Shown here in pieces: positions 36,926 through 46,132 of a stretch of 64,000 nt of DNA. Source of the stretch: an uncultured bacterium (lineage in GTDB: Bacteria > Cyanobacteriota > Vampirovibrionia > Gastranaerophilales > Gastranaerophilaceae); NCBI GenBank assembly GCA_902792085.1, contig CADAYE010000012.1, forward strand, positions 1 through 64,000, read 5' to 3'. Under the pieces are notes generated by a model. The model was not told where the DNA came from, made no database searches, and worked only from the letters and a program-made list of their open reading frames with translations. The translations under genes and the position numbers were made by a program. The number at the start of each line of letters is the position of its first letter. The stretch's first letter is position 1.

Positions 36926-37545
36926 TGTTTGAAGAAATAAAAGATGAAATAATAAAGTATGGCAAAATTGCCGGAGACAGAAATCTGACTCCAGGAATTT
37001 CGGGGAATATTTCGGTCAGATGCGGAGATAAAATCGTTATCACATCATCAGGTAGCGCCAACTCTTTTTTAACAAGAGATGATATGTGTGTAATAGATTT
37101 TGACGGTAATTTGATTGATGGTACAAGAAAAGCATCAAGCGAAAAGTTTGTCCATATAGAATTTTATAAAAAGCGCTCTGATATTTGTGCAATATGTCAT
37201 TTTCACAGTCCGTATCTTACATCATTTGCTTCAAGCGGGATATCTATTAGTGAAAAGGTTTTACCGGAAATTGTTTTTATGTTTGATGAAATTCCGCTTG
37301 CATCTTATGCAATTCCAGGATCAAAATTGTTAGCTCAAGAAACTGCAAAATATTTTGACAAGTATAGTGTTGTTTTAATGCAAAATCATGGTGCAATAGC
37401 AGGCGGAAAAGATTTAAAAGAAGCATATCTGAATATTGAATTATGCGAAACTTATGCACAAACATTGTTACTTTCAAAAATTCTTGGAGGTGCTAAAATG
37501 TTATCAGAAGAACAGGTGAAAGAGATTTATTCGTTAAAGAACTAA
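36925..37545 (+). CDS. Class II aldolase/adducin family protein
   Basis: A 206-aa zinc-dependent aldolase-type protein starting at a GTG overlapping the previous stop by one base. The family pattern is visible: GNISVRCGDKIVITSSGS (phosphate-binding), CHFHSPYLTSFA (two zinc His) and LMQNHGAIAGG (third His). Relatives act on fuculose-1-phosphate, ribulose-phosphate or methylthioribulose-phosphate. The position between LPS genes does not fit a known LPS step, so the substrate is open. Confidence 0.83.
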   Translation: MFEEIKDEIIKYGKIAGDRNLTPGISGNISVRCGDKIVITSSGSANSFLTRDDMCVIDFDGNLIDGTRKASSEKFVHIEFYKKRSDICAICHFHSPYLTSFASSGISISEKVLPEIVFMFDEIPLASYAIPGSKLLAQETAKYFDKYSVVLMQNHGAIAGGKDLKEAYLNIELCETYAQTLLLSKILGGAKMLSEEQVKEIYSLKN

Positions 37546-37565
37546 GTTATAAAAGGGAATATAAA

Positions 37566-38381
37566 GTGAGTATTACATTAGAAAATAAGCAGGGATTAAT
37601 TGCAGGTGACGGGATTTTGCCTATAAGGATGGCTCAGCATGCAAAAGAAAACGGTTTTGAGGTTGTTTGTATTTCGCTTGCACAGGATAATTATTCCGAG
37701 TTAAAAAAATATTGTTCAAAAATTTATTCTTGCCACCCCGGAGAAGTTGACAAAATTGAAAATATTTTAAAAGATGAAGAGATAAAGCAACTTACATTTT
37801 TGGGAAAAGTTCATAAAAAAGTTTTGTTGCAATTAAATAAATTTGATAAAAGGGCTGTTGAATTTATAAAGGCTGCAGTTCGTTTAAATGATGATCAAGT
37901 TATGCTTATGATTGTTGAAGAATTGCAAAAAATCGGTGTTGAAGTTCTTGACCAGACAATCTTTATTAAAAATTTAATGATTCCTGCAGGTGTACTTGGT
38001 AAAGTTAAACCAACAAAAGAGCAGATGGATGACGTAAATTATGGCTTTTGGCTTGCAAAAGAAATGGGCAGATTGGATGTTGGTCAATCTGTTGTAATTA
38101 AAGATAAAATGATTATGGCAGTTGAAGCACTTGAAGGTACGGATGCCTGTATAAAAAGAGGTGCCAAACTTGCAAAATCAGGCGCAGTTGTTGTTAAAGT
38201 TTCTAAGCCGAAACAGGATAAAAGATTTGATATTCCTGCAATCGGTATGCGTACTCTAAAAGGTATGCACAGGAAAAAGGCATCTTTAATTGCGGTTGAA
38301 GCAAATGAAACAATTATTGTAGACCAGGAAAAAGTTATAGAGTATGCGAATAAGCACAATATAGTTGTAATGGCGGTATAA
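37566..38381 (+). CDS. lpxI: UDP-2,3-diacylglucosamine pyrophosphatase, LpxI type
   Basis: A 271-aa enzyme of lipid A synthesis that forms 2,3-diacylglucosamine-1-phosphate (lipid X). It is the LpxI (DUF1009) family rather than LpxH. GLIAGDGILPIRMAQHAKENG opens the N-terminal domain, and GTDACIKRGAKLAKSGAVVVKVSKPKQDKRFDIPAIG is the catalytic C-terminal signature. It starts at GTG and overlaps lpxB by one base, the next enzyme in the pathway. Confidence 0.92.
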   Translation: MSITLENKQGLIAGDGILPIRMAQHAKENGFEVVCISLAQDNYSELKKYCSKIYSCHPGEVDKIENILKDEEIKQLTFLGKVHKKVLLQLNKFDKRAVEFIKAAVRLNDDQVMLMIVEELQKIGVEVLDQTIFIKNLMIPAGVLGKVKPTKEQMDDVNYGFWLAKEMGRLDVGQSVVIKDKMIMAVEALEGTDACIKRGAKLAKSGAVVVKVSKPKQDKRFDIPAIGMRTLKGMHRKKASLIAVEANETIIVDQEKVIEYANKHNIVVMAV

Positions 38382-39508
38382 TGAAAAAGAAAATTTTTAT
38401 TGTTACGGGGGAATATTCAGGTGAAATGCATGCGGCAAATGTAGTCAAAATGCTTCGCCAGATAAGCAAAGACTATGTTATTGAAGGAATTGGCGGAGAT
38501 AATATGAGTGCGCAAGGAGTAAAACTTTTTGAGCATATTCGCAATTTGTCCGCAGTCGGTCTTTCCCCTCAAATCATCTGGCATCATTTCAAGCTTGGCA
38601 AAAAACTTGTAAAGTATCTGAAAGAAACATTTAAACCTGATTTGGTTTTGCTTGTAGATTACGGCGGTTTTAATCTATCAATAGCAAAATATTTAAAAGA
38701 ATCAGGAATAAAAGTTTTTTATTATATTCCTCCTCAAGTTTGGGCAAGCAGACAATATAGAATTAAAAAAATCAAAAAATATGTTGATAAAGTACTTTGT
38801 ATTTTTCCGTTTGAAGAACCTTTATATAAAAGTTACGGTATAGATGTTCATTATTGCGGGCATCCGCTTGTGTATGGACTAAATCCTCCGGCGTATAAAA
38901 AAGGATTTTATGAAAAATATAATCTTGATATGAATAAGAAACTTGTTTCTGTTTTTCCCGGTTCAAGAGTTTTTGAATTAAAGTATTTGATGAATATATT
39001 TAAAAAATCTATTGAAATTTTGCAAAAGAAACACCCGGATATTCAGATATGTATTTCTCAGGCTCCGAATATTTCGGATGCGTTGTTTGATAAATATTTA
39101 GGTAGAAGTGATTTGAAAGTTATAAAAGGTGATAATCAGGCACTTTTAAGTGTTTCTGATGCGCTGATTTTAGCTTCCGGTACGGTTGCATTAGAGGCAT
39201 GTTTATATAAAACACCAATGGTTATTGTTTATAATGCACCAAGATTTTTCTATTGGATTTATTTACTTGTAAGATGTATAGATAAAGTGTCTTTACCAAA
39301 TATTATCGCAAATAAATTCATATTACCCGAACTTATTGTAAAAGATGCAAAATCAGAACTTATTGTTAAAAAAATTGAAGATGTTTTGTATGACAGTACA
39401 AAACGATTGATTATGGTTAGTGAGTTGTCTAATGTAGGTAAATTATTATCCGATAAAAACTCTGCATTAGAAGCAGCAAAAGTTATTGATAGGGAACTTC
39501 TTCCTTAA
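38381..39508 (+). CDS. lpxB: Lipid-A-disaccharide synthase
   Basis: A 375-aa GT19 glycosyltransferase joining lipid X and UDP-diacylglucosamine. TGEYSGEMHAANVVKML near the N-terminus, PPQVWASRQYRIKKIKKYVDKVLCIFPFE and the C-terminal SGTVALEACLYKTPMVIVY donor-binding segment are family signatures. Lipid A synthesis shows that the host has a Gram-negative outer membrane. Confidence 0.94.
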   Translation: MKKKIFIVTGEYSGEMHAANVVKMLRQISKDYVIEGIGGDNMSAQGVKLFEHIRNLSAVGLSPQIIWHHFKLGKKLVKYLKETFKPDLVLLVDYGGFNLSIAKYLKESGIKVFYYIPPQVWASRQYRIKKIKKYVDKVLCIFPFEEPLYKSYGIDVHYCGHPLVYGLNPPAYKKGFYEKYNLDMNKKLVSVFPGSRVFELKYLMNIFKKSIEILQKKHPDIQICISQAPNISDALFDKYLGRSDLKVIKGDNQALLSVSDALILASGTVALEACLYKTPMVIVYNAPRFFYWIYLLVRCIDKVSLPNIIANKFILPELIVKDAKSELIVKKIEDVLYDSTKRLIMVSELSNVGKLLSDKNSALEAAKVIDRELLP

Positions 39509-39567
39509 TATATCTTTACTGTAGCATAATCAGAAGCAAATTATTCATTACTTTCGTTTTATTATAA

Positions 39568-41274
39568 ATGAAGGCAAGTGTAATGATAAACTCAATAAAT
39601 GGCACAATTCAACCAAAGAATAATCCCTTTGGTAATGTTTCAAAACGCAATTCGGTTGCGGATTATTGGCTTGAAAATAATTCGCAACCAAATAATAACA
39701 TTTCAAATACACTTAGTGCTATTTTGCCTGAAACTATAATTTTAAATCCTGAAGAAGCGAGAAAAACAAACAATCTGAAAATTATCGGGGTATCAATTGC
39801 AAGTGCCACAGTTCTTGTCGCAGCAGGAATATTTTTCGTATTAAGAGGCGGACCTAAAGGAGTCGCTAAAGGCTTTCAGTCATTAAGAAATTTTTTGGAA
39901 CGCAAAGTTCAAAAATCAAAATTATATGGTGTCAGAGCATCCGGTTATGAATATCTTTTGGGAAAAGCAGATTATTTGCTCAACAAAGCGCAGGCAATTA
40001 ATAATTTTACAACAATAAAAGATTTCACATTTAAAAAATTGATGTATGGTGGAAACTGGAATTGGAAATATACAAGAAAAATCCACAATGGTATAACTGA
40101 TATTTTTGAAAAGTTGGGACTAAAAACTGTTGCAAAATCTTATAAGAATTCTATATCAAAATTTAATAATCTTTCTGAACGCAACTTATCAATAATTGCC
40201 GAACTTGAAAAAAATACTGATTTGTCAGAAACAGTACATATGTATGGCGGAACAATTACCAAAAAAGAATTGGTCGAATTTTTAAAAAGGCGCAATAAAG
40301 AAACGGATAAACTTATTAAAGAGAATTTTAGTGAAGATACCAGAAAAGCAAGATATCTGAATATTCAAAAAATTACAAAAGAACTTGAACAGAGTTTTGA
40401 AGAAAAGGGAACATTTTGGTTTTTATCAAAAGATACTTTAAAGGATTTTGTCGCCGAGGCAGAAATACTTCCTAAAAAACTTGAAATTCAGAAACAAATT
40501 CTTGATAGTAAAAAGAGTATTTCTTATTCACCGCGTGCTTTATATAATGATGCAGATGAAATAATAATGAAAATATCATCTACACTGAAAGTAACGGATA
40601 ATGATGCATTAAAATCATTGAACAAAGTGCGTGAAGATTTTAAATCATTTTCAAAAACAGGGAAAATAGATATTCATAAAATGACAGAAGATTTAGCCGT
40701 AATGGAATATCAGATATCCAATAAATCATCTGCGATGCTAAATGATAATGTTTTAAAAATGGTACAAAATCTTAAATCTTTGTATATGGATTATAAACAA
40801 GGAAAAATTGAAGATATTTTAGAGGTATATAAGGTTTTATTACCTAAAGAACAATATGTAAAAATTGAAAAAGAATTTAAGGGCGCAATAAAATCGCTAA
40901 ATAAATCAATAAAACTTGAAACTGAGGATTTTATAAACAAATCAAGAGATTTGACTATGGGTAGTGCGCCGACTGATATTTTGACTGTGTTAGGAGGTTT
41001 TGGAACACTGGCATATTATCTTGGAAAATCTGACAATCAACAGGAACGAACTGCTATTACTTTAAAATACGGAATACCCGCCCTTGTCGGTATTGGGGTA
41101 TCATTATACGGAAATGCAAGGCTCTTTGCAGGTTCAAAATCACTGATGTTTGCAACAATATCCTCGTTTTTGGCAAACAGAATCGGAACTTTTGCAAATA
41201 ATTTGTATGAGAAGCACTTAAAAAACACCGGTAAATTTATTGAGCCCTCGGATAAATCATCTCAAAATGCCTAA
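39568..41274 (+). CDS. Large helical orphan protein with membrane segments
   Basis: A 568-aa protein of unrecognised family. The N-terminal 65 residues are Asn-rich (MINSINGTIQPKNNPFGN). A hydrophobic segment (about 71-92, IIGVSIASATVLVAAGIFFVLRGG) precedes a long helical, Lys-rich middle (about 100-465). Two more hydrophobic stretches appear near 470-545 (DILTVLGGFGTLAYYLG, YGIPALVGIGVSLYGNARLFAG). The layout resembles the protein at 44457 (N-terminal and C-terminal membrane segments). It is probably monocistronic. The function is unknown. Confidence 0.65.
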   Translation: MKASVMINSINGTIQPKNNPFGNVSKRNSVADYWLENNSQPNNNISNTLSAILPETIILNPEEARKTNNLKIIGVSIASATVLVAAGIFFVLRGGPKGVAKGFQSLRNFLERKVQKSKLYGVRASGYEYLLGKADYLLNKAQAINNFTTIKDFTFKKLMYGGNWNWKYTRKIHNGITDIFEKLGLKTVAKSYKNSISKFNNLSERNLSIIAELEKNTDLSETVHMYGGTITKKELVEFLKRRNKETDKLIKENFSEDTRKARYLNIQKITKELEQSFEEKGTFWFLSKDTLKDFVAEAEILPKKLEIQKQILDSKKSISYSPRALYNDADEIIMKISSTLKVTDNDALKSLNKVREDFKSFSKTGKIDIHKMTEDLAVMEYQISNKSSAMLNDNVLKMVQNLKSLYMDYKQGKIEDILEVYKVLLPKEQYVKIEKEFKGAIKSLNKSIKLETEDFINKSRDLTMGSAPTDILTVLGGFGTLAYYLGKSDNQQERTAITLKYGIPALVGIGVSLYGNARLFAGSKSLMFATISSFLANRIGTFANNLYEKHLKNTGKFIEPSDKSSQNA

Positions 41275-41339
41275 AATACATTAAAGACATGATAACAAAC
41301 CAGATTTATTACTTTAAACTGTAGTAAAGTGAGGTTTTT

Positions 41340-42365
41340 ATGTCAGAAAATATAAGAGAGCAATTGGAAAAAAGAGAACACGAATTTTTAAGTCCTTATG
41401 CAACAAAGGTGTCACAGTCAAAAGGTCGAAAAGAGTTTGAACAAAAGGATGAACTTCGTACTGATTTTCAGCGTGACAGGGACAGAATTTTACATTCAAA
41501 GGCTTTCAGGCGATTGAAACACAAAACTCAAGTGTTTTTATCTCCGTTTGATGACCATTTCAGAACTCGTTTAACCCATACTCTTGAAGTTTCTCAAATT
41601 GCAAGAACACTTGCTCGCTCCCTAAATTTAAATGAAGATTTAACTGAAGCAATCGCACTTGGTCACGATTTGGGACATACTCCTTTTGGGCATTGCGGAG
41701 AAGGTGTTTTAAACGAACTTGTAGAAGGCGGCTTTTTCCACAATCTTCAAAGTGTAAGGGTAGTAGAAGTTTTAGAAAATCTTAATCTTTGTCAGGAAAC
41801 CATTGATGGTATAAGAACTCACAGTTGGGGCTTTAAACCACTAACGCTTGAAGCAAAAGCTGTTCAACTTGCTGATAAGATTGCATATATAAATCACGAT
41901 ATTGAAGATTCTATTAGGGCAGGAGTTATATCAGAAAGTGATTTACCCAAGGATTGCATCGAATATTTTTCGTCAAATCCAAGTGAAAGATTGAATAAAA
42001 TGATAACTGAAATAGTTTATAATTCCATTGGAAAACCTGATGTATCAATGAGTGAAGAAGGCTGGGAATATACAACAAAACTGCGCAGTTGGATGTTTGA
42101 TAATGTTTATATCGAATCTCCTGCTAAACTTGAAGAAAGTAAGGCAAGACATGTTGTAAAAGAACTTTATTATCTCTATATGGATATGATAAAAGATATT
42201 TGTCCGCCTGAAAAAGCGCAAAGAGTGGTTGTTGATTATATTTCAGGCATGACGGATCGTTATGCGATAGAAAGATTTAAGCGTAACTTTATACCTGAAG
42301 GTTTTAAAAACAGTACAAAAGATGATTTTCTGTATAAACTTGCCAATATGGCTGATAAGATTTAA
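41340..42365 (+). CDS. dgt: dGTP triphosphohydrolase-like HD protein
   Basis: A 341-aa HD-domain enzyme expected to cleave dNTPs to deoxynucleoside and triphosphate. RTRLTHTLEVSQIARTLAR supplies the first metal His and ALGHDLGHTPFGHCGE the HD pair. DKIAYINHDIEDS holds the last Asp. FRRLKHKTQVF is also typical of Dgt. It is the first gene of a dgt-xer-bioD operon (2-nt gap). Confidence 0.92.
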   Translation: MSENIREQLEKREHEFLSPYATKVSQSKGRKEFEQKDELRTDFQRDRDRILHSKAFRRLKHKTQVFLSPFDDHFRTRLTHTLEVSQIARTLARSLNLNEDLTEAIALGHDLGHTPFGHCGEGVLNELVEGGFFHNLQSVRVVEVLENLNLCQETIDGIRTHSWGFKPLTLEAKAVQLADKIAYINHDIEDSIRAGVISESDLPKDCIEYFSSNPSERLNKMITEIVYNSIGKPDVSMSEEGWEYTTKLRSWMFDNVYIESPAKLEESKARHVVKELYYLYMDMIKDICPPEKAQRVVVDYISGMTDRYAIERFKRNFIPEGFKNSTKDDFLYKLANMADKI

Positions 42366-42367
42366 TA

Positions 42368-43240
42368 ATGGACATACAATATTTAAGTGAATATCTTGAA
42401 TTTATTGAAATAGAGAAAGGATTGAGTGAAAATACAATCAATGCCTATCGCAGAGATTTGAGCGGTTTTCTTGACTTTTGCACAAATAAAGGTATTCTCG
42501 GGGTTGAATATATCACAAGAAATCATCTTAATTCATATATCTTGAATTTAAGGCAGGACAGTCTTAATCCCCGTTCTGTTGTTCGTAAAATAGCATCATT
42601 AAGAGGCTTTTTTAAATGGCTTTGTGCGAATTCTTATATTCAAAATAATCCTGCATCTTCAATCGAACAGCCCAAATTACCCAAAAGGTTGCCTAAGGTT
42701 ATGACATTACAAGAGATAAAAGAAGTTTTCCATTCCAATCTGAATTCAAGAGAAAATTTGATAGTTGAACTTCTTTATGACTGTGGTTTGAGAGTCTCGG
42801 AACTTGTTAATCTTAAAACAAGTGATATTGATTTAAAGTCAAGATATATTCAATGTTTTGGCAAAGGCTCAAAAGAAAGACTTGTTCCGTTTGGCAAAAA
42901 AGCAAAAGAATCGTTTAATAAATATTATAAAGAAAGAGAAATTATTTTGGCAAAATATAATCTTGACTCAAAGCGTCTTTTAATAAATGACAGCGGTCGA
43001 TTTATTACAAGGCAGGATGTATATAATTTTGTGCGTAAACTCGGTGAAAAAATTCACAAACATATTTCCCCGCATACATTACGCCATACTTTTGCCACTC
43101 ATCTTCTTGAAAATGGTGCGGATTTGAGAATTGTTCAGGAACTTTTGGGACACAGTGATGTATCAACAACCCAACTTTATACTCATATAACTAAAAAGCG
43201 ATTAAAAGAAGTTTACTTTGCAATCAATAATAAGTCGTGA
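42368..43240 (+). CDS. XerC/XerD-type tyrosine recombinase
   Basis: A 290-aa site-specific recombinase, probably resolving chromosome dimers at dif. The SAM-like core-binding domain (about 1-85) is followed by the catalytic domain with Arg in YDCGLRVSEL, HTLRHTFATHLL (H-x-x-R), GHSDVSTTQLYTH with the final His and the nucleophile Tyr in TTQLYTH. Length and SALR-type spacing fit Xer rather than phage integrases. XerC and XerD cannot be told apart here. Confidence 0.9.
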   Translation: MDIQYLSEYLEFIEIEKGLSENTINAYRRDLSGFLDFCTNKGILGVEYITRNHLNSYILNLRQDSLNPRSVVRKIASLRGFFKWLCANSYIQNNPASSIEQPKLPKRLPKVMTLQEIKEVFHSNLNSRENLIVELLYDCGLRVSELVNLKTSDIDLKSRYIQCFGKGSKERLVPFGKKAKESFNKYYKEREIILAKYNLDSKRLLINDSGRFITRQDVYNFVRKLGEKIHKHISPHTLRHTFATHLLENGADLRIVQELLGHSDVSTTQLYTHITKKRLKEVYFAINNKS

Positions 43241-43252
43241 TATTATGTTGCT

Positions 43253-43957
43253 ATGTTAAGCGTCTATATTGCCGGAATAAAGAAAGGAACGGGTAAAACC
43301 CTTTTGTGCGCAGGGCTTGCAGGAACAATGCAAAGCCTGAATTATGCCGTGAGTTATTATAAACCGATTCAGACAGGTGCAAATTTGCTCAATGATGATA
43401 CCGAATTTATAAATCGTATAGACAAGCACATAAAATCATCTTCAACCTATAAACTCCAAAGTTCTTCTAACCCCCTTATAGCATCATATCTTGAAGGGAT
43501 TAGACAAATAGATACAATGAAAATTATGCATGATTATAAACAAAATATTATGCTTACAGAGTGTCATATTGTAGAGGGTAATAATGGAGTAACTTCTCCT
43601 TATGATGTAAAAAAGACGGAAACAAACCTTATAGAACATTTTTGTTTGCCGGTTATTCTGGTTGCTAATCCTAATATCAATACAATTGATGAAGTTATTA
43701 GTGCCGTAAATTATATTCATTCAAAGCATGTTACCCTTATGGGTATAGTGATTAATGACTTTGATGATAACAGTCCGAATCTGGAAATTAAATATTATCC
43801 GCAACTGATAAAAGAATATACAGGAGCGAAAATTTTAGGGACTTTGCCTCACTACGAAAATTTTGACAATATTTCTCCCCAGACACTTATTGCTGATATT
43901 CTGAACAGACTTAATGTAGAAGAGATTTTTAGCCTAAAAATTTCAAAACTTTGTTAA
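43253..43957 (+). CDS. bioD: Dethiobiotin synthetase-like protein
   Basis: A 234-aa P-loop protein. AGIKKGTGKTLLCAGLAG (about 7-24) is a deviant-Walker P-loop, YKPIQTGANLLNDD and HIVEGNNGVTSPYD match BioD substrate regions, and NPNINTIDEVISAVNYI follows. BioD makes dethiobiotin from DAPA, CO2 and ATP. No other biotin genes lie nearby, and the P-loop has KK where GTDT is usual, so a related role (such as a CobB-like step) is possible. Confidence 0.75.
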   Translation: MLSVYIAGIKKGTGKTLLCAGLAGTMQSLNYAVSYYKPIQTGANLLNDDTEFINRIDKHIKSSSTYKLQSSSNPLIASYLEGIRQIDTMKIMHDYKQNIMLTECHIVEGNNGVTSPYDVKKTETNLIEHFCLPVILVANPNINTIDEVISAVNYIHSKHVTLMGIVINDFDDNSPNLEIKYYPQLIKEYTGAKILGTLPHYENFDNISPQTLIADILNRLNVEEIFSLKISKLC

Positions 43958-43985
43958 AGTGTTTCTATAAACATAGATTTTTTTA

Positions 43986-44014
43986 TTGACATTTTGTTAG
44001 GTTTACCTTACAAT
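43986..44014 (+). promoter_or_regulatory. Promoter with DtxR/MntR-type operator
   Basis: TTGACA (43986-43991), 17 nt, TACAAT (44009-44014). In the spacer and -10 lies TTAGGT-TT-ACCTTA (43997-44010), an inverted repeat like known DtxR/MntR boxes with one mismatch. It fits autorepression of the regulator gene that follows. Confidence 0.7.
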
Positions 44015-44034
44015 CAGTTTGAGGAGAACGTAGA

Positions 44035-44457
44035 GTGACAAATTCATTATCATCAGGATTGCAGGATTATATAGAAACAATCTATGTTTCAACTGAAAAC
44101 GGGGAAGGTTTGAAGGCTGTTGATTTGTCAAGAAAGTTAAATATATCCCGTGCTTCTGTTTCTGAAGCATTGTCACGGCTAATTTCAAAAGATTTGGTTC
44201 AATATAACGCATATAAAACTATTTCGCTGACTAAAAAAGGACTAACAGAGGCAAAAAAAGTTTATGCAAAACACCATGCCTTAAAAGATTTTTTTGAAAA
44301 TGTTTTGAATGTAACACCAGCCGAAGCAAGTGAAAATGCCTGCAAAATTGAACATATAGTTTCAGAAAATATATTAAACAAAATGGAAAAATTTACCAAA
44401 TTTTTTAAAACTCACAAAAAGATTTTAGATTTATACATAGAAGAAAGTGAAAAATAA
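44035..44457 (+). CDS. DtxR/MntR-family metal-dependent regulator
   Basis: A 140-aa regulator (GTG start, SD GAGGAG). The winged HTH (about 8-60, LQDYIETIYVSTENGEGLKAVDLSRKLNISRASVSEALSRL) is followed by the dimerisation/metal-binding domain with H82/H83-region HHALKDFFENVLNV and ENACKIEHIVS. There is no C-terminal SH3-like domain, so it has MntR size rather than DtxR/IdeR size. Manganese is likely but not proven; iron is possible. It starts behind its own operator and is coupled to the next gene by a one-base overlap. Confidence 0.87.
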   Translation: MTNSLSSGLQDYIETIYVSTENGEGLKAVDLSRKLNISRASVSEALSRLISKDLVQYNAYKTISLTKKGLTEAKKVYAKHHALKDFFENVLNVTPAEASENACKIEHIVSENILNKMEKFTKFFKTHKKILDLYIEESEK

Positions 44458-45443
44458 TGCCCCAAATCAGTGCTATAGGAAAATATTTAGATCAGCCGTT
44501 ATTAACCGCAAAGATAAACAAAAATGTACCTGCGATGCTTACCTTAGGTGCCGGTGCAGTGTTTACGGATACTGTTAAAAATTCCCCAAAGGATGAGCGA
44601 AAGAAAAATGCACTAAAAATAGGGGCAACACTTACTGCGACCGCAATTTCTGCTGCCATGGCTCCAAAAATTGCTGCTTATATAACTGGCAGAACTGCAA
44701 CAAAATCACTTTCACAAATCAAGAAATATAATACTGAAATTGTTGATGAATATATCAAAAATAATGAAGTAAGTGATAATCTAAAAAATATTCTTCAAAA
44801 GGCTAAGAAAAATGTCTTATCACTCAAAGATATCAAAGAATTGTTTAAAGACAAAAAACATTCGGAAATTGCAAATAAACTTATTCCGCCGCCTGATAAT
44901 ATCAGTTCAAAAGATATTTTCAGAGAAATCGGGTGGCTTTCAATTTATGGTGCTGTTCCCGTTGCAGGCGGTATTGCAGGCGGAATTATTGGCGATAAAA
45001 TTACGGAATCAAAGTGGAAAGACAATGTTCCGAATAAATTAAAAGAAGGCATTTATCAATATCTTGCAAATATATTTCTTTGTAACATAGGTGCAGGCGC
45101 TGCTTTGGGTATATTAGAAAAATTTAACATAAAATCAAAGACTGCGAGATGCCTTGGTATGCTTGGCGGAATTCTTACAACAGGTGTCATTGGCGGAAGC
45201 GTTATTGCAAATTATATCAGCAAAAAAATTATTAATCCGCTCGTATCAAAAGATAATAAAAATGATGTAAGAACTCCGGAATTACTTGATTTAAGTCTTC
45301 ATACGGACGATATAGCAACTATTTCGCTTCTTTCAGGACTGAAATGGATTGAACCATCTTTACCTCTTTTATATTCCATATCCGGTTACAGAGCCGGTAT
45401 AGGTTACCGCAACAATAAAGCGCATGATTCAAAACTCAAGTAG
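44457..45443 (+). CDS. Orphan multi-helix membrane protein co-transcribed with the metal regulator
   Basis: A 328-aa protein starting on the regulator's stop codon. Several hydrophobic, Gly/Ala-rich segments are seen (about 25-40; 59-79, GATLTATAISAAMAPKIAAYI; 158-178, WLSIYGAVPVAGGIAGGIIG; 205-225; 238-258, CLGMLGGILTTGVIGGSVIANYI), with helical linkers between. The family is not recognised and it matches no standard metal transporter. Context suggests control by the metal regulator; the function is unknown. Confidence 0.65.
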   Translation: MPQISAIGKYLDQPLLTAKINKNVPAMLTLGAGAVFTDTVKNSPKDERKKNALKIGATLTATAISAAMAPKIAAYITGRTATKSLSQIKKYNTEIVDEYIKNNEVSDNLKNILQKAKKNVLSLKDIKELFKDKKHSEIANKLIPPPDNISSKDIFREIGWLSIYGAVPVAGGIAGGIIGDKITESKWKDNVPNKLKEGIYQYLANIFLCNIGAGAALGILEKFNIKSKTARCLGMLGGILTTGVIGGSVIANYISKKIINPLVSKDNKNDVRTPELLDLSLHTDDIATISLLSGLKWIEPSLPLLYSISGYRAGIGYRNNKAHDSKLK

Positions 45444-45515
45444 ACTTTATTAAAGAAAAGTCAGGTATTCCTAACATAAAATCTTATTTTTATTTAACCA
45501 CAACTTTACATTTAA

Positions 45516-45540
45516 AGGGACAATTTGTCCCTTTCTTTTT
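45516..45540. terminator. Bidirectional terminator
   Basis: AAAGGGACA-ATT-TGTCCCTTT hairpin followed by CTTTTTA on the plus strand and preceded by A-rich sequence. It separates the convergent genes ending at 45443 and 45539. Confidence 0.85.
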
Positions 45541-45916
45541 ATTTTTCACCATACCAAAGCCCGTGAATATTACAGTATTCAAATGCCGAATTAAAATTAT
45601 CATCAGCATTAATTGTCATTGAAGGCTCTTGGTTTATATTTAAAAATTTAGTTTTTATACATTTTTTATCTTCGCTTATTGCCTGAATAAATTCAATATG
45701 GTGTTCTTCTATCATTGGATGAAATTCTGAACCGATCTGAATTTTGTTTTCAATAAAAACCGGTACATGTTTTTCACCTTTCTCGTCAGTTTGTGAAAAA
45801 GGTTTTAAAAGTGACATAGGCTTTCCACAACAAACAAGTTCTCCTGCTCCTGCATGCATAACCTGAACAATGTTACCGCAAATTTCGCAGCGGTAAAACT
45901 CTAAATGATTTGTCAT
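45539..45916 (-). CDS. dfx: Desulfoferrodoxin / superoxide reductase (two-iron type)
   Basis: A 125-aa enzyme reducing superoxide to peroxide. The N-terminal desulforedoxin domain has C10, C13, C29 and C30 binding one iron. The superoxide-reductase domain has its His ligands in KHVPVF, EFHPMIEEHHIEF and CNIHGLW (Cys and His near 117-120). Both centres look complete. It indicates an oxygen-sensitive metabolism. Confidence 0.94.
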   Translation of the reverse strand: MTNHLEFYRCEICGNIVQVMHAGAGELVCCGKPMSLLKPFSQTDEKGEKHVPVFIENKIQIGSEFHPMIEEHHIEFIQAISEDKKCIKTKFLNINQEPSMTINADDNFNSAFEYCNIHGLWYGEK

Positions 45917-45963
45917 AATGTAAACTCCTTAAAAATAGACCTTAATATCATGCTAAACTCAAA

Positions 45964-46132
45964 CCGACACCGGCTCACCATATCGGCTAACGCATTTTCC
46001 GCCTGTGCAATCAAAGATTGCTTCGTTCACTTCACATTCGTTCCGTTCGCAACGGCGGTGGTATTATGTTTCGAGCCCTGCTCGTCTTGCTTACCGCAAG
46101 CCGACACCGGCTCTCCACATCGGCTTACGCAT
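45964..46132. repeat. Pair of 32-bp direct repeats beside the SRP RNA gene
   Basis: ccgacaccggctcaccatat... at 45964-45995 and ccgacaccggctctccacat... at 46101-46132 differ at three positions. Each can form an AGCCGA/TCGGCT hairpin. The 105 bases between hold a 'ttcgttcactt...cgttcgcaacgg' stretch. The second copy ends at the 3' end of the SRP RNA. The nature is unknown; there is no gene here. Confidence 0.6.

Noticed and set aside
45964-46132. Degenerate tRNA-Ser-like gene
   Set aside because: Short tRNA-like stretches (agccgg, gttcgaa-like) do not assemble into a cloverleaf.
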